DNA of 64,000 nucleotides from an uncultured Opitutales bacterium. GTDB taxonomy: Bacteria > Verrucomicrobiota > Verrucomicrobiia > Opitutales > Intestinicryptomonadaceae. The notes below the pieces were generated by a model. That model was not told the DNA's origin. It searched no databases and saw nothing but the letters and a program-made list of their open reading frames with translations. The DNA is taken from contig URJY01000001.1 of NCBI GenBank assembly GCA_900548275.1, positions 248,001 through 312,000 on the forward strand, written 5' to 3'. A program made the translations under genes and the position numbers. Shown in pieces: positions 1 through 8,897 of the stretch. Positions within the stretch are counted from its first letter, which is position 1; every line of letters begins with the position of its first letter.

Positions 1-86
1 TCGACCGCTTTCAGCCTATTGCAGACACAGCCCGAGAGAATCGGGAGCGCGGCGGCGACGAGAAATGCGGGTAATAACTTTTGCAT
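1..86 (-). CDS. 5' end of a lipoprotein gene (partial)
   Basis: The gene reads leftwards off the window edge, so only the first 28 codons are present. The start is the ATG at 86-84, preceded by an AGGAA-type ribosome binding site. The visible peptide begins MQKLLPAFLVAAALPILSGC, a textbook lipoprotein signal: positive N-region, hydrophobic core and lipobox LSGC, with acylation on Cys20. The mature protein starts CVCNRLKAV and would be membrane-anchored. It diverges from the GH78 lipoprotein gene, and the two share a 130-base intergenic region. The function cannot be judged from this fragment. Confidence 0.7.
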   Translation of the reverse strand, partial: MQKLLPAFLVAAALPILSGCVCNRLKAV

Positions 87-148
87 AATCCGTTCCTATA
101 TTTTGCGTTTTGGCAACGCAAGGATTTTCGGAGAACCCGCCATTAGGC

Positions 149-177
149 TTGACAGAAAAACGCCCGTTTACGATTCT
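149..177 (+). promoter_or_regulatory. Possible promoter for the GH78 gene
   Basis: A perfect TTGACA -35 element lies at 149-154. The -10 region 17 bases downstream (172-177, GATTCT) is a poor match. It is placed correctly for the start codon at 217. Confidence 0.3.
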
Positions 178-216
178 CGAAACGGTTTGAATTTTGTCGA
201 ACAACCAACTGTCTAT

Positions 217-2955
217 ATGGGGAAAATAACAAGAATTGCCTTTGCGGCGGCATCGCTGTTTCTCGCGGCGTGTGCGTCGTATTTTTCGAACGCGTCCGCG
301 CCGACCGATTTGACTGTCGGCGAGTTCTTCACGAATCCGCTCGGCTATGCGCTCGAGGATATGTCGTTTTCGTGGCGGCTGCCCGCGGGACGGCAGACGG
401 CGTATCAAATCGTGGTCGCAAAAGATTCCTCGATGTCCGACGCTTCGCTTGTGTGGGATTCGGGCAGGGTGCTGTCCGCGCAAAATGTGAAAGTCGAATT
501 TCCGCGAAAGGTGGCTTCGCGCGAAAAGCTTTTCTGGAAAGTCCGCTATTGGGACGGCGACGGCAAATGCAGCGCGTGGTCGGCGGTAAACAGTTTCGAG
601 GCGGGGCTCGATTCAGCCGACTGGCGCGGAAGCTGGCTCGCCTCGCCCGAAGTTCCGCAGCCCAAAGACAGGTTTTTCGACTTTCAGGAACGTCAGGGAG
701 TTTTGCCGTACCGCAACGTTCCGCCGACGTATTTCAGAAAGAATTTCGAGCTGAAAAAAGACGTAAAAAAGGCGCGGCTATACCTCGCAAGCAGGGGCAT
801 TGCGAAGGCGCACATCAACTCGAAAAAAATCGGCGACGACTACTGGGTTGCGGGTTGGACGGAGTATCCCATTCGCGTGCAGGCAACGACCTACGACGTT
901 TCGGAAAACCTAAAGCGCGGCGCAAACGCCATAGGCGTGGAGCTTGCCGACGGTTGGTATTGCGGCATTCAGGCGTGGTGCTACCAACTCAAGGCGAAAA
1001 CTTCGCTCAAGAACTACAAGCCCGATTTTATCGCGCAGCTCGAAGTTGAGTACGCCGACGGCTCGACCGAAATTTTGACAAGCGACGATTCGTGGAAATA
1101 CTCATACGGTGCGCGCCTTGAAGCCGACATCTACAACGGCGAAAAATACGACGCCCGCCGCGGACTCGGTGCGTGGACATGCGCCGATTTCGACGACTCC
1201 GCGTGGGGCAAGTCTGCCGCCGAGCCGCGCAAACCGCAGCCGCTTATCGAGCCGCGCCGCTGCGAGCCGATTCGCTGCACCGACATTTTCAAACCCGTGT
1301 CGATACGCAGGACGGGTACGGGCGTGTTCATTGTCGATTTCGGGCAGAACTTTGCGGGTATCGAGCGGCTGAAATTCCCGTCGCTGCCGTCGGGTACGGC
1401 GATAAAGGTTCGCTGCGCCGAAATTCTCAACAAGGACGGCTCTTTCCGCACCGAAAACTACCGCTCGGCGGAATCGACCGACATCTATATTTCCGACGGC
1501 AAGCCCTTTGTGTGGGAGCCGATTTTCACCTACCACGGCTTCAGATACCTCGAGTTGAGCGGGCTTCCCGAGGGCTTCGAGCTTCGTCCCGAAAATGTCG
1601 AAGGTCTCGCGCTGCGTACCGCCGCCGCAATGGCGGGCACATTCGAGTGTTCCGAGCCGCTCATCAACAAGCTTCAAAGCAACATTCAATGGGGGCAGCG
1701 CAGCAACTTCTTTTCGACCCCGACCGACTGCCCGCAGCGCGACGAGCGCATGGGCTTCACTGGAGACGCGCAGGTGTTTATGCCTACCGCCCTCTATAAT
1801 ATGAACCTCAACGCGTTCTTCGTAAAGTGGATGACCGATGTCGACGACGCGCAGGGCGAGGACGGCATTTACCCGTATTTTGCGCCGAATCTGCCCAAGT
1901 ATTTGTACGCAACCCCGGGGTGGTCGGACTGCGGCGTAATCGCGCCGTGGGAAACCTACCTTTTCTACGGCGACAAAAAAATTCTGCGCCGCAACTACGC
2001 GGGTATGGTCAAGTGGGTTATGCACCAGAAGAACCAGTCGAAAGACCTCATCGCCCCGAACAGGGGAATCGGCGACTGGCTTCAACCCAATCCCAACCCC
2101 AAGAAACGCAAGCACGGCAAACGCTACGCGCCCGACACGCCCGACGACCTAATCGGCACGGCGTATTTCGTGCGAACCGCCGACATTCTCGCGAAGACTG
2201 CGTCGGTCTTGGGCAAAACCGAAGATTCGAAAACTTTCGCAAAACTCGCCGACGACGTGCGCGCCGCATACGTCAAACGCTTCGTCGCCGACGACGGAAC
2301 GGTCGTTTCCGACGCGCAAACGGCGTATCTTATGACCCTTTCAAACGACATCGTCAAAGACAAAAAACTGCGCGAAAAATGCTTCGCAAAGTTCGTCGAA
2401 AGAATCGCCGCCGACAAATACCAACTTAACACGGGCTTCTTGGGCACGCCGCTATTAAATCCGACACTCTCGCGTTTCGGACGCAGCGATATCGCATTCC
2501 GCCTGATGATGAACCGCACAATGCCCTCGTGGCTCTACGCCGTCGACAACGGAGCAACGACGATTTGGGAAACGTGGGCGGGCGAAGACGATATGTCGTT
2601 CAACCACTACGCATACGGCGCAATAGGGCAGTGGCTCTACCAGTACGTCGGCGGCTTGTGGCTCGACGAATCCGCGCCCGCATTCAAGAACATCGTGTTC
2701 GCTCCGACCCTCGACGGCGTGAAGCTCGACTACGCGAAAACTTCGCATATTACCCCCAACGGCAGGGCGGAAAGCTCGTGGCGCAGACACGGCGGAAAGT
2801 TCGTCTGGAATATCACAATTCCGCCGAATTCCACGGGCACGATAGTTCTGCCGTGCAAAGACATATCGAAGGCGAAATTCGACGGGGAAAAAGTCGCTGC
2901 CAAGACGCTCGAAAACGTCCCGAGCGGCACGCACACCGTGGAAATAACCGACTAA
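217..2955 (+). CDS. Lipoprotein alpha-L-rhamnosidase, GH78 family
   Basis: Predicted to release terminal alpha-L-rhamnose from plant or bacterial polysaccharides or glycosides by an inverting mechanism. The 912-residue protein is full length for the family. The start at 217 was preferred over the longer open frame because it gives a signal peptide (MGKITRIAFAAASLFLAAC) with an LAAC lipobox, implying a surface or periplasmic lipoprotein. An N-terminal Fn3-like region and the two beta-sandwich rhamnosidase N domains (to about residue 470) precede the (alpha/alpha)6 barrel. The barrel carries CPQRDERMGFTGD, whose Glu510 matches the family's general acid, and GATTIWETW, whose Glu785 matches the general base. 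A C-terminal beta domain follows. The gene is monocistronic, ends at a strong terminator and converges on a second glycosidase-like gene. Confidence 0.93.
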   Translation: MGKITRIAFAAASLFLAACASYFSNASAPTDLTVGEFFTNPLGYALEDMSFSWRLPAGRQTAYQIVVAKDSSMSDASLVWDSGRVLSAQNVKVEFPRKVASREKLFWKVRYWDGDGKCSAWSAVNSFEAGLDSADWRGSWLASPEVPQPKDRFFDFQERQGVLPYRNVPPTYFRKNFELKKDVKKARLYLASRGIAKAHINSKKIGDDYWVAGWTEYPIRVQATTYDVSENLKRGANAIGVELADGWYCGIQAWCYQLKAKTSLKNYKPDFIAQLEVEYADGSTEILTSDDSWKYSYGARLEADIYNGEKYDARRGLGAWTCADFDDSAWGKSAAEPRKPQPLIEPRRCEPIRCTDIFKPVSIRRTGTGVFIVDFGQNFAGIERLKFPSLPSGTAIKVRCAEILNKDGSFRTENYRSAESTDIYISDGKPFVWEPIFTYHGFRYLELSGLPEGFELRPENVEGLALRTAAAMAGTFECSEPLINKLQSNIQWGQRSNFFSTPTDCPQRDERMGFTGDAQVFMPTALYNMNLNAFFVKWMTDVDDAQGEDGIYPYFAPNLPKYLYATPGWSDCGVIAPWETYLFYGDKKILRRNYAGMVKWVMHQKNQSKDLIAPNRGIGDWLQPNPNPKKRKHGKRYAPDTPDDLIGTAYFVRTADILAKTASVLGKTEDSKTFAKLADDVRAAYVKRFVADDGTVVSDAQTAYLMTLSNDIVKDKKLREKCFAKFVERIAADKYQLNTGFLGTPLLNPTLSRFGRSDIAFRLMMNRTMPSWLYAVDNGATTIWETWAGEDDMSFNHYAYGAIGQWLYQYVGGLWLDESAPAFKNIVFAPTLDGVKLDYAKTSHITPNGRAESSWRRHGGKFVWNITIPPNSTGTIVLPCKDISKAKFDGEKVAAKTLENVPSGTHTVEITD

Positions 2956-2961
2956 TCCGCG

Positions 2962-3015
2962 CGGAATCGACAACAAAAACGGGCTGCCGAACGGAATCGA
3001 CAACCCGTTTTTGTT
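2962..3015. terminator. Bidirectional terminator with an embedded direct repeat
   Basis: A perfect 12-bp stem (2972-2983 pairs with 3004-3015; AACAAAAACGGG) separates two convergent genes. It has A/T-rich outer arms, so it can act on both strands. The 13-mer CGGAATCGACAAC occurs at 2962-2974 and again at 2992-3004, overlapping the stem arms. Confidence 0.85.
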
Positions 3016-3027
3016 ACCCGCAGAGCC

Positions 3028-4845
3028 TTAAAAAAGCCCGAGTATTGCGTCCCAGAAAGTGGGCGTGTACAACTCGTACGATTTCGGCTTTACCGTCCTG
3101 CCGTCGTACTCAAAAGGCGTATCGCGGTAGTTGCATACCATCCGCTCGCCGTTCGAGTAGGTCGCAAGAAACACGTCTTTTGCAATCTCCCTGTGGTCGT
3201 CCATAAACGCGTATTGAAGATGGCGCAACTTCATATAGTCGTCGTAGGCGCGCTTCATAGGCGAAAAATCTTCGTTGTTGTAGTCGATGTAGTAGAACGA
3301 CGGTCTGCCGCCGCATTCAATCATCTTCAAATACCTGTTCTCGGTCGAACCGAGATAGTTGAACATTTTGTTGCTGTCGGAAAATTTTTCGGTGTCGTGC
3401 GGATACGAGGCGTCGATTGTCGCGTAGAACGGCCCGCCGCTCATAATTATGCCGTGGTAGACAATCTGCCAGAGCGGAACGGTCTTTTTGACGAACTTCG
3501 GATTGCGAAAATCTCCGCCGACAAACACAACATAAAGCGCGTAGTCGGTCACACCCGCAATGTGGTCTATTCCGCCCTCGCTGCTGAATCCGCCGAATGC
3601 GTCGATGTATTTTTGCGAAACCCTGCGCTGCCACTCCGCCATCTCGCTGCGGTTGTTGGGATGGAGCGGATTGTTGCAGGTGGTCGGCAGACGTGCAGTC
3701 GTAACGTCGACGTGCATAACCCCGTCTACGCCCAGACGCTTGATGCCCGCAATGTCGTCGTCAAGCCATCTGTCGTGGACGACCTGAAAACAGGTGAAAT
3801 AAACCTGCCCCCCGGGGAGAATCGTATACTTGAATTCCCCGCCTTTTTCGTCCCATGCAACATCCCACTTGTTGTAGCGCGAAGCCGACTGAACGGCGTC
3901 GTGATTGTTGCCGTGAAGCGTCATCCGAAAACCGAGACCTTTTCCGAAGTCGATTGCCTCCTTCATCCCCGCCTCGCCGCCGAGCTCTTCGGGAATCGGG
4001 AAGAGGTCGGGGTAGGGGCCGTCGTGCCCGCCCTTCTGCCATCCGACAAAACAAAACTCCACGTCGTCCATCCCAGCCTTTTTGATTCGCTCGAGCACGT
4101 TTTTGCCGTCTTCGAAAGTGTACTGAACCGTCATCGGAATCTGCGCCCATTTCGATTCGGGCACACCGCGGCGCACGCGCGTGGAAAATTTCATTCGCAC
4201 GTAAATGGAGTCGACCGCCTTTTTCAGCGTCTCGTTGCCCTTTACGCGCTCGACAAGCGGACGAACCGCACCGCGAGAAAGCTGATAGTCGCGGTAGACC
4301 CTGCCGACCCCCGCATACGTCGCGTCGCCACTGTCAAGCTTGTAGAAATCGACAACGATGTCCTCATACGGGTCGCAACGAATATCCCTGATGTTGAAGC
4401 GCGGGAAAATCTCGTAATTACCGCCGACAGATTGCGCAACGGGGGTAAATTCAAGCTCCAAACCCTTGACGATAACCGCCGCCGAACCGCTCGGCGTCTT
4501 GAACCCCATAAGCGACATACGGCGGTTGTACGAGTACGAACCGTTGTCCTGCGTGAATTCGATAAAAGAACCGTCGGGCATAACATACCAACCCGCGTCG
4601 CCCTTGCGAGCCTTCGCAGCATCCGCAACAATATCGACATACAGCGCATCGCGGGGAATCTCGCGCACGGGCACGCGAACGCGATAAACCTCCCTGCCGC
4701 CAAACCGCTCGGCAAGCTTTTCCATGGGAACATCGCGCAAAGAAACCCGCCCGTCCGACATGCCAATCCGCAAAGTAGCCGAGTCAAAAGCCCCCGCCAC
4801 CCCTGAAAAAAAGAATACAACCCCCAAAAGTAATAATTTCCTCAT
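3028..4845 (-). CDS. Secreted DUF5696-like putative glycosidase
   Basis: A 605-residue protein with an apparent Sec signal peptide (MRKLLLLGVVFFFSGVAGA, cleavage before FDS). The middle part resembles the DUF5696 family of predicted TIM-barrel glycoside hydrolases: a GWQKGGHDGPYPDLFP segment, then LGGEAGMKEAIDFGKGLGF and an LHGN strand end. Asp and Glu residues at strand ends (GVMHVDVTTA, GGIDHIAG) are candidate catalytic positions but cannot be assigned. The C-terminus has a small beta domain as in many clan GH-D or GH101-like enzymes. The substrate is unknown. The gene is alone on this strand and convergent with the rhamnosidase gene, so joint carbohydrate degradation is plausible. The family assignment is from recall of the motif pattern, not a search. 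Confidence 0.6.
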   Translation of the reverse strand: MRKLLLLGVVFFFSGVAGAFDSATLRIGMSDGRVSLRDVPMEKLAERFGGREVYRVRVPVREIPRDALYVDIVADAAKARKGDAGWYVMPDGSFIEFTQDNGSYSYNRRMSLMGFKTPSGSAAVIVKGLELEFTPVAQSVGGNYEIFPRFNIRDIRCDPYEDIVVDFYKLDSGDATYAGVGRVYRDYQLSRGAVRPLVERVKGNETLKKAVDSIYVRMKFSTRVRRGVPESKWAQIPMTVQYTFEDGKNVLERIKKAGMDDVEFCFVGWQKGGHDGPYPDLFPIPEELGGEAGMKEAIDFGKGLGFRMTLHGNNHDAVQSASRYNKWDVAWDEKGGEFKYTILPGGQVYFTCFQVVHDRWLDDDIAGIKRLGVDGVMHVDVTTARLPTTCNNPLHPNNRSEMAEWQRRVSQKYIDAFGGFSSEGGIDHIAGVTDYALYVVFVGGDFRNPKFVKKTVPLWQIVYHGIIMSGGPFYATIDASYPHDTEKFSDSNKMFNYLGSTENRYLKMIECGGRPSFYYIDYNNEDFSPMKRAYDDYMKLRHLQYAFMDDHREIAKDVFLATYSNGERMVCNYRDTPFEYDGRTVKPKSYELYTPTFWDAILGLF

Positions 4846-5075
4846 CGTATAATCGTGTTAATTGTAAAAATAATAGCTGACGAAAAGTAGATATATTTCT
4901 TGGAATTTACGTCAAGGTTTATTTAACGTACTGCAAATCGCGATATAAGGGCGTAAGCACTTACATCTCAATATATTTCAATTTCCCGAAAAATCGGCAG
5001 TGCGTAAACCGTAAATTCTGTTTTTTCTTGAAAAAAGAAACAAATAGTTATTGATTGGGATGGATTAGTTTTTTT

Positions 5076-6890
5076 ATGCAAGCGATAATTTTAGCAGCTG
5101 GAATGGGAAAGAGGCTCGGCGAGTTAACCAAGTCCAACACCAAGTGTATGGTAAAGGTCAATGGGGTGCCTCTTATTGAACGGATGTTGTCGCAGTTGGA
5201 AAAGTTGCAGTTGCAGCGCATAGTGATGGTTGTAGGCTACCATGCGGAGGAATTAAAGTCGTTTGTATTGTCGCTTAATTGTAAAGTTCCCATCATTTTT
5301 GTTGAAAATCCCGTTTACGATAAGACAAATAACATATATTCTCTTGCTCTTGCAAAACAATATATGCTCGAGGAAGATACTCTATTATTGGAGTCGGATT
5401 TAATTTTCGAAGATTCGCTGTTGGATTTGCTTTTAAGTTCGCCGTTACCCAATATCGCATTGGTGTCAAAATATCACCAGTGGATGGACGGTACAATGGT
5501 TCAGATTGGCAACGATTGTAAAATTACAAATTTCGTGCCCAAGACGGCATTCGATTTAAAAAACATAGATACATACTACAAAACCGTAAACATTTACAAA
5601 TTTACGAAAAAATTCTGTGAAAACGTGTATGTGCCTTTTCTCGAAGCCTATATAAAAGCTTTCGGAAATAACGAATACTACGAACAGGTACTTCGAGCCA
5701 TAACGATACTCGACAAGGTCGATTTATTTGCACTCCCCGTTGAAAATAGAAAATGGTATGAAATAGACGATATTCAAGACCTCGACATTGCCGAGGCAAA
5801 GTTTTCCGAAAACGGACAACGACTCAAAAAACTCACGGGACGCTTCGGTGGCTATTGGAGATTTCCGAATGTTGTCGACTTTTGCTATCTTGTAAATCCC
5901 TACTTTCCAACGCGAAAAATGCGGGATGAAATGAAGGCAAATTTCGACGTGCTGCTCGAATCGTATCCCTCGGGTATGGGCGTGATTTCTATGCTTGCAG
6001 GCAAGTACTTCGGTTTGAATTCCGACTGCATTTGCGTCGGCAATGGTGCCGCCGAGTTAATTAAGGCTTTTCTCGAACGCAAGGGCTGGAAAGTCGGAGT
6101 AATACTTCCGTCTTTCGAAGAATATATAAATCGGGTAGGGGATTGCAATTCCGTTGTGTTTATTCCTAACAACGATGATTTTTCCTATACCATCGATGAT
6201 TTGTTCGAATTTTTTAACGACAAACAAATTGATACTTTGATTTTGGTCAATCCCGATAATCCGTCGGGAAATTTCATAAAAAAGAACGATGTCCTGCGGC
6301 TGTTAAAATGGGCTTCCGAACGCAACATTGCCGTTCTTGTGGACGAATCGTTTATCGATTTTGCCGAAGGCGATAAAAACACTTTGTTGGATAATGACAT
6401 ATTGGCATCAAATCGAAATTTATATGTTATAAAGTCCATATCAAAATCTTACGGAGTTCCGGGAATAAGATTGGGTGTACTTGTTTCACACGACGTTGAA
6501 TTCATAACATCGCTCAAAAATAATATGCCGATATGGAATATAAATTCGTTTGCCGAGTTTTATATGCAGGTATTCAATAAATACCAGAACGATTATGAAA
6601 ATGCCTGCGAACTTTTCAAAACCGAACGCAATCGTTTCTTCGAAAAACTTTCCGCAATCGATTCCCTCAGAGTTATAAAGTCGCAGGCCAACTTTTTCCT
6701 TGTCGAGCTGGCGGGTAAAATCTCTTCAAAAACTTTTTCAGAGAAACTGTTGCTCGATTTCAATATACTTGTGAAGGATTGTTCCGCAAAGAGAGGTTTT
6801 GCGGGAAGGAATTATATAAGAATTGCGGTAAGAAACCGTTCCGACAACGACTATCTACTGGAATCCATAACTAAATTGTTGGGAAAATGA
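5076..6890 (+). CDS. Bifunctional nucleotidyltransferase / PLP-dependent aminotransferase-decarboxylase fusion
   Basis: A 604-residue fusion. Residues 1-235 form a sugar-nucleotidyltransferase fold of LicC/cytidylyltransferase type: MQAIILAAGMGKRLGELT, then VNGVPLIERM, a VENPVYDKTNNIYSLALA stretch and an ESD acidic site. Residues about 245-604 form a fold-type I PLP enzyme closest to HisC/CobD: VNPDNPSGN, DESFIDF and SISKSYGVPGIRLG, where Lys457 should be the Schiff-base lysine. The start at 5076 puts the nucleotide-binding loop at the N-terminus; the upstream TTG was rejected. Analogous activities are known. Campylobacter jejuni has separate CobD-like serine-phosphate enzymes and a cytidylyltransferase, and PntC-type cytidylyltransferases fused to aminophosphonate transaminases occur in phosphonate pathways. 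A CDP-amino-alcohol or CDP-aminophosphonate product is therefore inferred. The ATGA overlap with the next gene shows translational coupling. Confidence 0.8.
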   Translation: MQAIILAAGMGKRLGELTKSNTKCMVKVNGVPLIERMLSQLEKLQLQRIVMVVGYHAEELKSFVLSLNCKVPIIFVENPVYDKTNNIYSLALAKQYMLEEDTLLLESDLIFEDSLLDLLLSSPLPNIALVSKYHQWMDGTMVQIGNDCKITNFVPKTAFDLKNIDTYYKTVNIYKFTKKFCENVYVPFLEAYIKAFGNNEYYEQVLRAITILDKVDLFALPVENRKWYEIDDIQDLDIAEAKFSENGQRLKKLTGRFGGYWRFPNVVDFCYLVNPYFPTRKMRDEMKANFDVLLESYPSGMGVISMLAGKYFGLNSDCICVGNGAAELIKAFLERKGWKVGVILPSFEEYINRVGDCNSVVFIPNNDDFSYTIDDLFEFFNDKQIDTLILVNPDNPSGNFIKKNDVLRLLKWASERNIAVLVDESFIDFAEGDKNTLLDNDILASNRNLYVIKSISKSYGVPGIRLGVLVSHDVEFITSLKNNMPIWNINSFAEFYMQVFNKYQNDYENACELFKTERNRFFEKLSAIDSLRVIKSQANFFLVELAGKISSKTFSEKLLLDFNILVKDCSAKRGFAGRNYIRIAVRNRSDNDYLLESITKLLGK

Positions 6891-7843
6891 AAATATTTGA
6901 TTTTAACGAAATTTCGTCATTAAGGATTTTGCCCGAGTCGGCTCTCGAATGGGTTCGGGAGGCGTTTATGATGAAGTCAGATGTTTGCCTGCCGCCCAAG
7001 ATTAGCATAAAACAGAACGGCAATGTGTTTTTCAATACAATGCCCTGTCTTATTCCGCAGTTAAACCGTTTCGGCGTAAAAGAAGTAAGTCGCTTCCCAT
7101 CGAGAGTTCCGTCGCTCCAGAGCCAAATTCTGCTATACGAGGCTTCTTCGGGAAATCTGTTGAGTTTAATGGACGCAACGTGGATAACATGTATGCGCAC
7201 TGGGGCTGTCGCGGCGACGGCCGTTAGGCAATTCGAAAAATCCGACGCTTCCGTTTACGCTTTTGTCGGGCTCGGAAATACGGCGAGGGCGACAATGATG
7301 TGCCTTGTTCCCTGGTTCAAAAAAAAGAAAAGCTCCACGAAAATAAAGCTTTTCGCCTACAAGGAACAGGAATTGATGTTCATACAACGTTTCAATGATG
7401 TAGAAAACGTGCAATTTGAAGTTGTGTACGATGCGAAATCGTTGGTTGAAAATACCGATGTATTGATTTCGTGCGTGACATCTTTCGACTCGCTATTTTG
7501 CGAAGACAAATATTACGGCGATGGAATGTTGCTTGTTCCCGTCCACACCCGCGGATTTCAGAATTGCGACCTGTTTTTCGATAAAATTTTTGCCGACGAC
7601 AAAAACCACGTTTCTAATTTCGCAAATTTTGCTAAATTCAAAAAATTCGGCGAAATTTCGGATGTGTTAATCGGCAAGGATGTTGGACGCGCAAACGATT
7701 CCGAGCGAATAATATCGTACAATATAGGAATCGCATTGCATGATGTCTTTTTTGCGTCGAAAATTTACGATATGCTAAACAATGCCGACAATGATTCCGA
7801 TTTCACGGAACCGTCCATTCCGACAGGGAAATTCTGGATGTGA
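6887..7843 (+). CDS. Ornithine cyclodeaminase / mu-crystallin family protein
   Basis: A 318-residue protein of the ornithine cyclodeaminase/mu-crystallin family, a group of NAD(P)-dependent cyclodeaminases, imine reductases and amino-acid dehydrogenases. Diagnostic features are TWITCMRTGAVAATA near residues 97-112, the Rossmann loop VGLGNTARA (Gly128 region), and an N-terminal substrate domain with PPKISI. The start ATG overlaps the stop of the fusion gene by four bases (ATGA), so the two products are probably made together and act in one pathway. Family members in siderophore and antibiotic clusters (SbnB type) make unusual amino acids. Here the protein could prepare or reduce an amino intermediate for the PLP domain next door, which is inference. 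It is AT-rich, like the rest of the island. Confidence 0.85.
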   Translation: MKIFDFNEISSLRILPESALEWVREAFMMKSDVCLPPKISIKQNGNVFFNTMPCLIPQLNRFGVKEVSRFPSRVPSLQSQILLYEASSGNLLSLMDATWITCMRTGAVAATAVRQFEKSDASVYAFVGLGNTARATMMCLVPWFKKKKSSTKIKLFAYKEQELMFIQRFNDVENVQFEVVYDAKSLVENTDVLISCVTSFDSLFCEDKYYGDGMLLVPVHTRGFQNCDLFFDKIFADDKNHVSNFANFAKFKKFGEISDVLIGKDVGRANDSERIISYNIGIALHDVFFASKIYDMLNNADNDSDFTEPSIPTGKFWM

Positions 7844-7911
7844 TTTCCTTGGAAATGTAACAAATAGATGTTTTTACTTGTGCCTTTTGTTTTATTTTAT
7901 TTTATTTGATA

Positions 7912-7939
7912 TTGACAAACCGATTGGGTCGCATATCTT
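7912..7939 (+). promoter_or_regulatory. Sigma-70-type promoter before the GT2 pair
   Basis: Perfect TTGACA (7912-7917), a 16-base spacer, then TATCTT (7934-7939), in a T-rich intergenic region 60 bases before the first GT2 start. It suggests that the glycosyltransferase pair has its own promoter, apart from the fusion/cyclodeaminase unit. Confidence 0.5.
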
Positions 7940-7997
7940 TTTAGTAAATTTATTTCAGTTTTTATGCCGTAATGACACTTTGTGATTAGAACACTAT

Positions 7998-8897
7998 ATG
8001 CATACAATGGAAAGCAATCGAAATTTGGTATCATTAGTACTTCCGATTTACAATGTAGAACCGTATCTGGAAAGGTGTCTCGAGTCCATTGTCAACCAGA
8101 CTTATAGTAATTTACAAATTATATGTATTATTGACGGCAGCAAGGATAATTCAATCGTGATATGCAGAAAATACGCGCAAAAAGATCCCAGAGTTGAAGT
8201 TTTCGAACAGGTGAATTCTGGGTGTGCCGTTGCAAGAAACAACGCCTTAAAAAAAGTCCGCGGAGAATATGTATGTTTTATCGATCCCGACGATTACATA
8301 GACCCTTGTTATGTGGAGTCTTTGTTGACCGAATCCCTATCAGCGTGTTCTGATATCGCGATTGCCACGATGTTGCGTGTTAAAGGAAACTCGGTTAAGC
8401 CGAGAACCAATTATCTGGGAGTTCAAAAATACGAGGGAAAAAAATCGATTTTCTCCGCAGCCAACTGCCCGCCCGAATATGCCGTAATAAATAAAATGTA
8501 TAAAACAAGCCTTCTTTTTGAAAACAACATTGAATTCGAAACGGGATGCCTTTGGTGCGACGACGTCAGATTTTGTGTCGAGGCATTGCTATGCGCAAAA
8601 AGCGTAGTTACGGTGGAACGCGCAACATATTATTACGTAAAACGTACCAACAGCATTTCGCACTCGCAAACAAGCGAGAAAAAACAGTTGCAACGCTATA
8701 AGATACAACGAAATGCAATTTCCGCGTGCATTGCGAACGGAGTCGATATCCCCGCCGAAGAATTGTGGATTACGAAAATAGTAAAGTCGTTTTTCGGAAT
8801 TCCGCTTTTACGTTGTCGCGTAAACGTTGAAACTGCGCGCGAACACTGGTTTGTTTTCGGCGTAATCCCCGTATTCGCCAAGAAAAATTATGACTAA
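7998..8897 (+). CDS. Glycosyltransferase family 2
   Basis: A 299-residue GT-A fold inverting glycosyltransferase. The N-terminus after MHTMESNRN is VSLVLPIYNVEPYLERCLES, the usual GT2 opening. An IIDGSKDNS loop follows, and then FIDPDDY, whose Asp residues around 96-99 form the metal/UDP-sugar-binding DXD site. No membrane segments are evident, so it probably works on the cytoplasmic face on a lipid-linked glycan. The alternative start at 8007 (MESNR) is equally possible. It overlaps the next GT2 gene by eight bases. The sugar specificity cannot be deduced. Confidence 0.9.
   Translation: MHTMESNRNLVSLVLPIYNVEPYLERCLESIVNQTYSNLQIICIIDGSKDNSIVICRKYAQKDPRVEVFEQVNSGCAVARNNALKKVRGEYVCFIDPDDYIDPCYVESLLTESLSACSDIAIATMLRVKGNSVKPRTNYLGVQKYEGKKSIFSAANCPPEYAVINKMYKTSLLFENNIEFETGCLWCDDVRFCVEALLCAKSVVTVERATYYYVKRTNSISHSQTSEKKQLQRYKIQRNAISACIANGVDIPAEELWITKIVKSFFGIPLLRCRVNVETAREHWFVFGVIPVFAKKNYD

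Noticed and set aside
16..483. 155-codon minus-strand open frame at the left edge
   Set aside because: It is a shadow of the GH78 gene. The real minus-strand gene here is in another frame, starting at 86.
3193..4806. 537-codon plus-strand open frame
   Set aside because: It is the shadow of the DUF5696-like gene, which has a signal peptide and coherent domains on the other strand.
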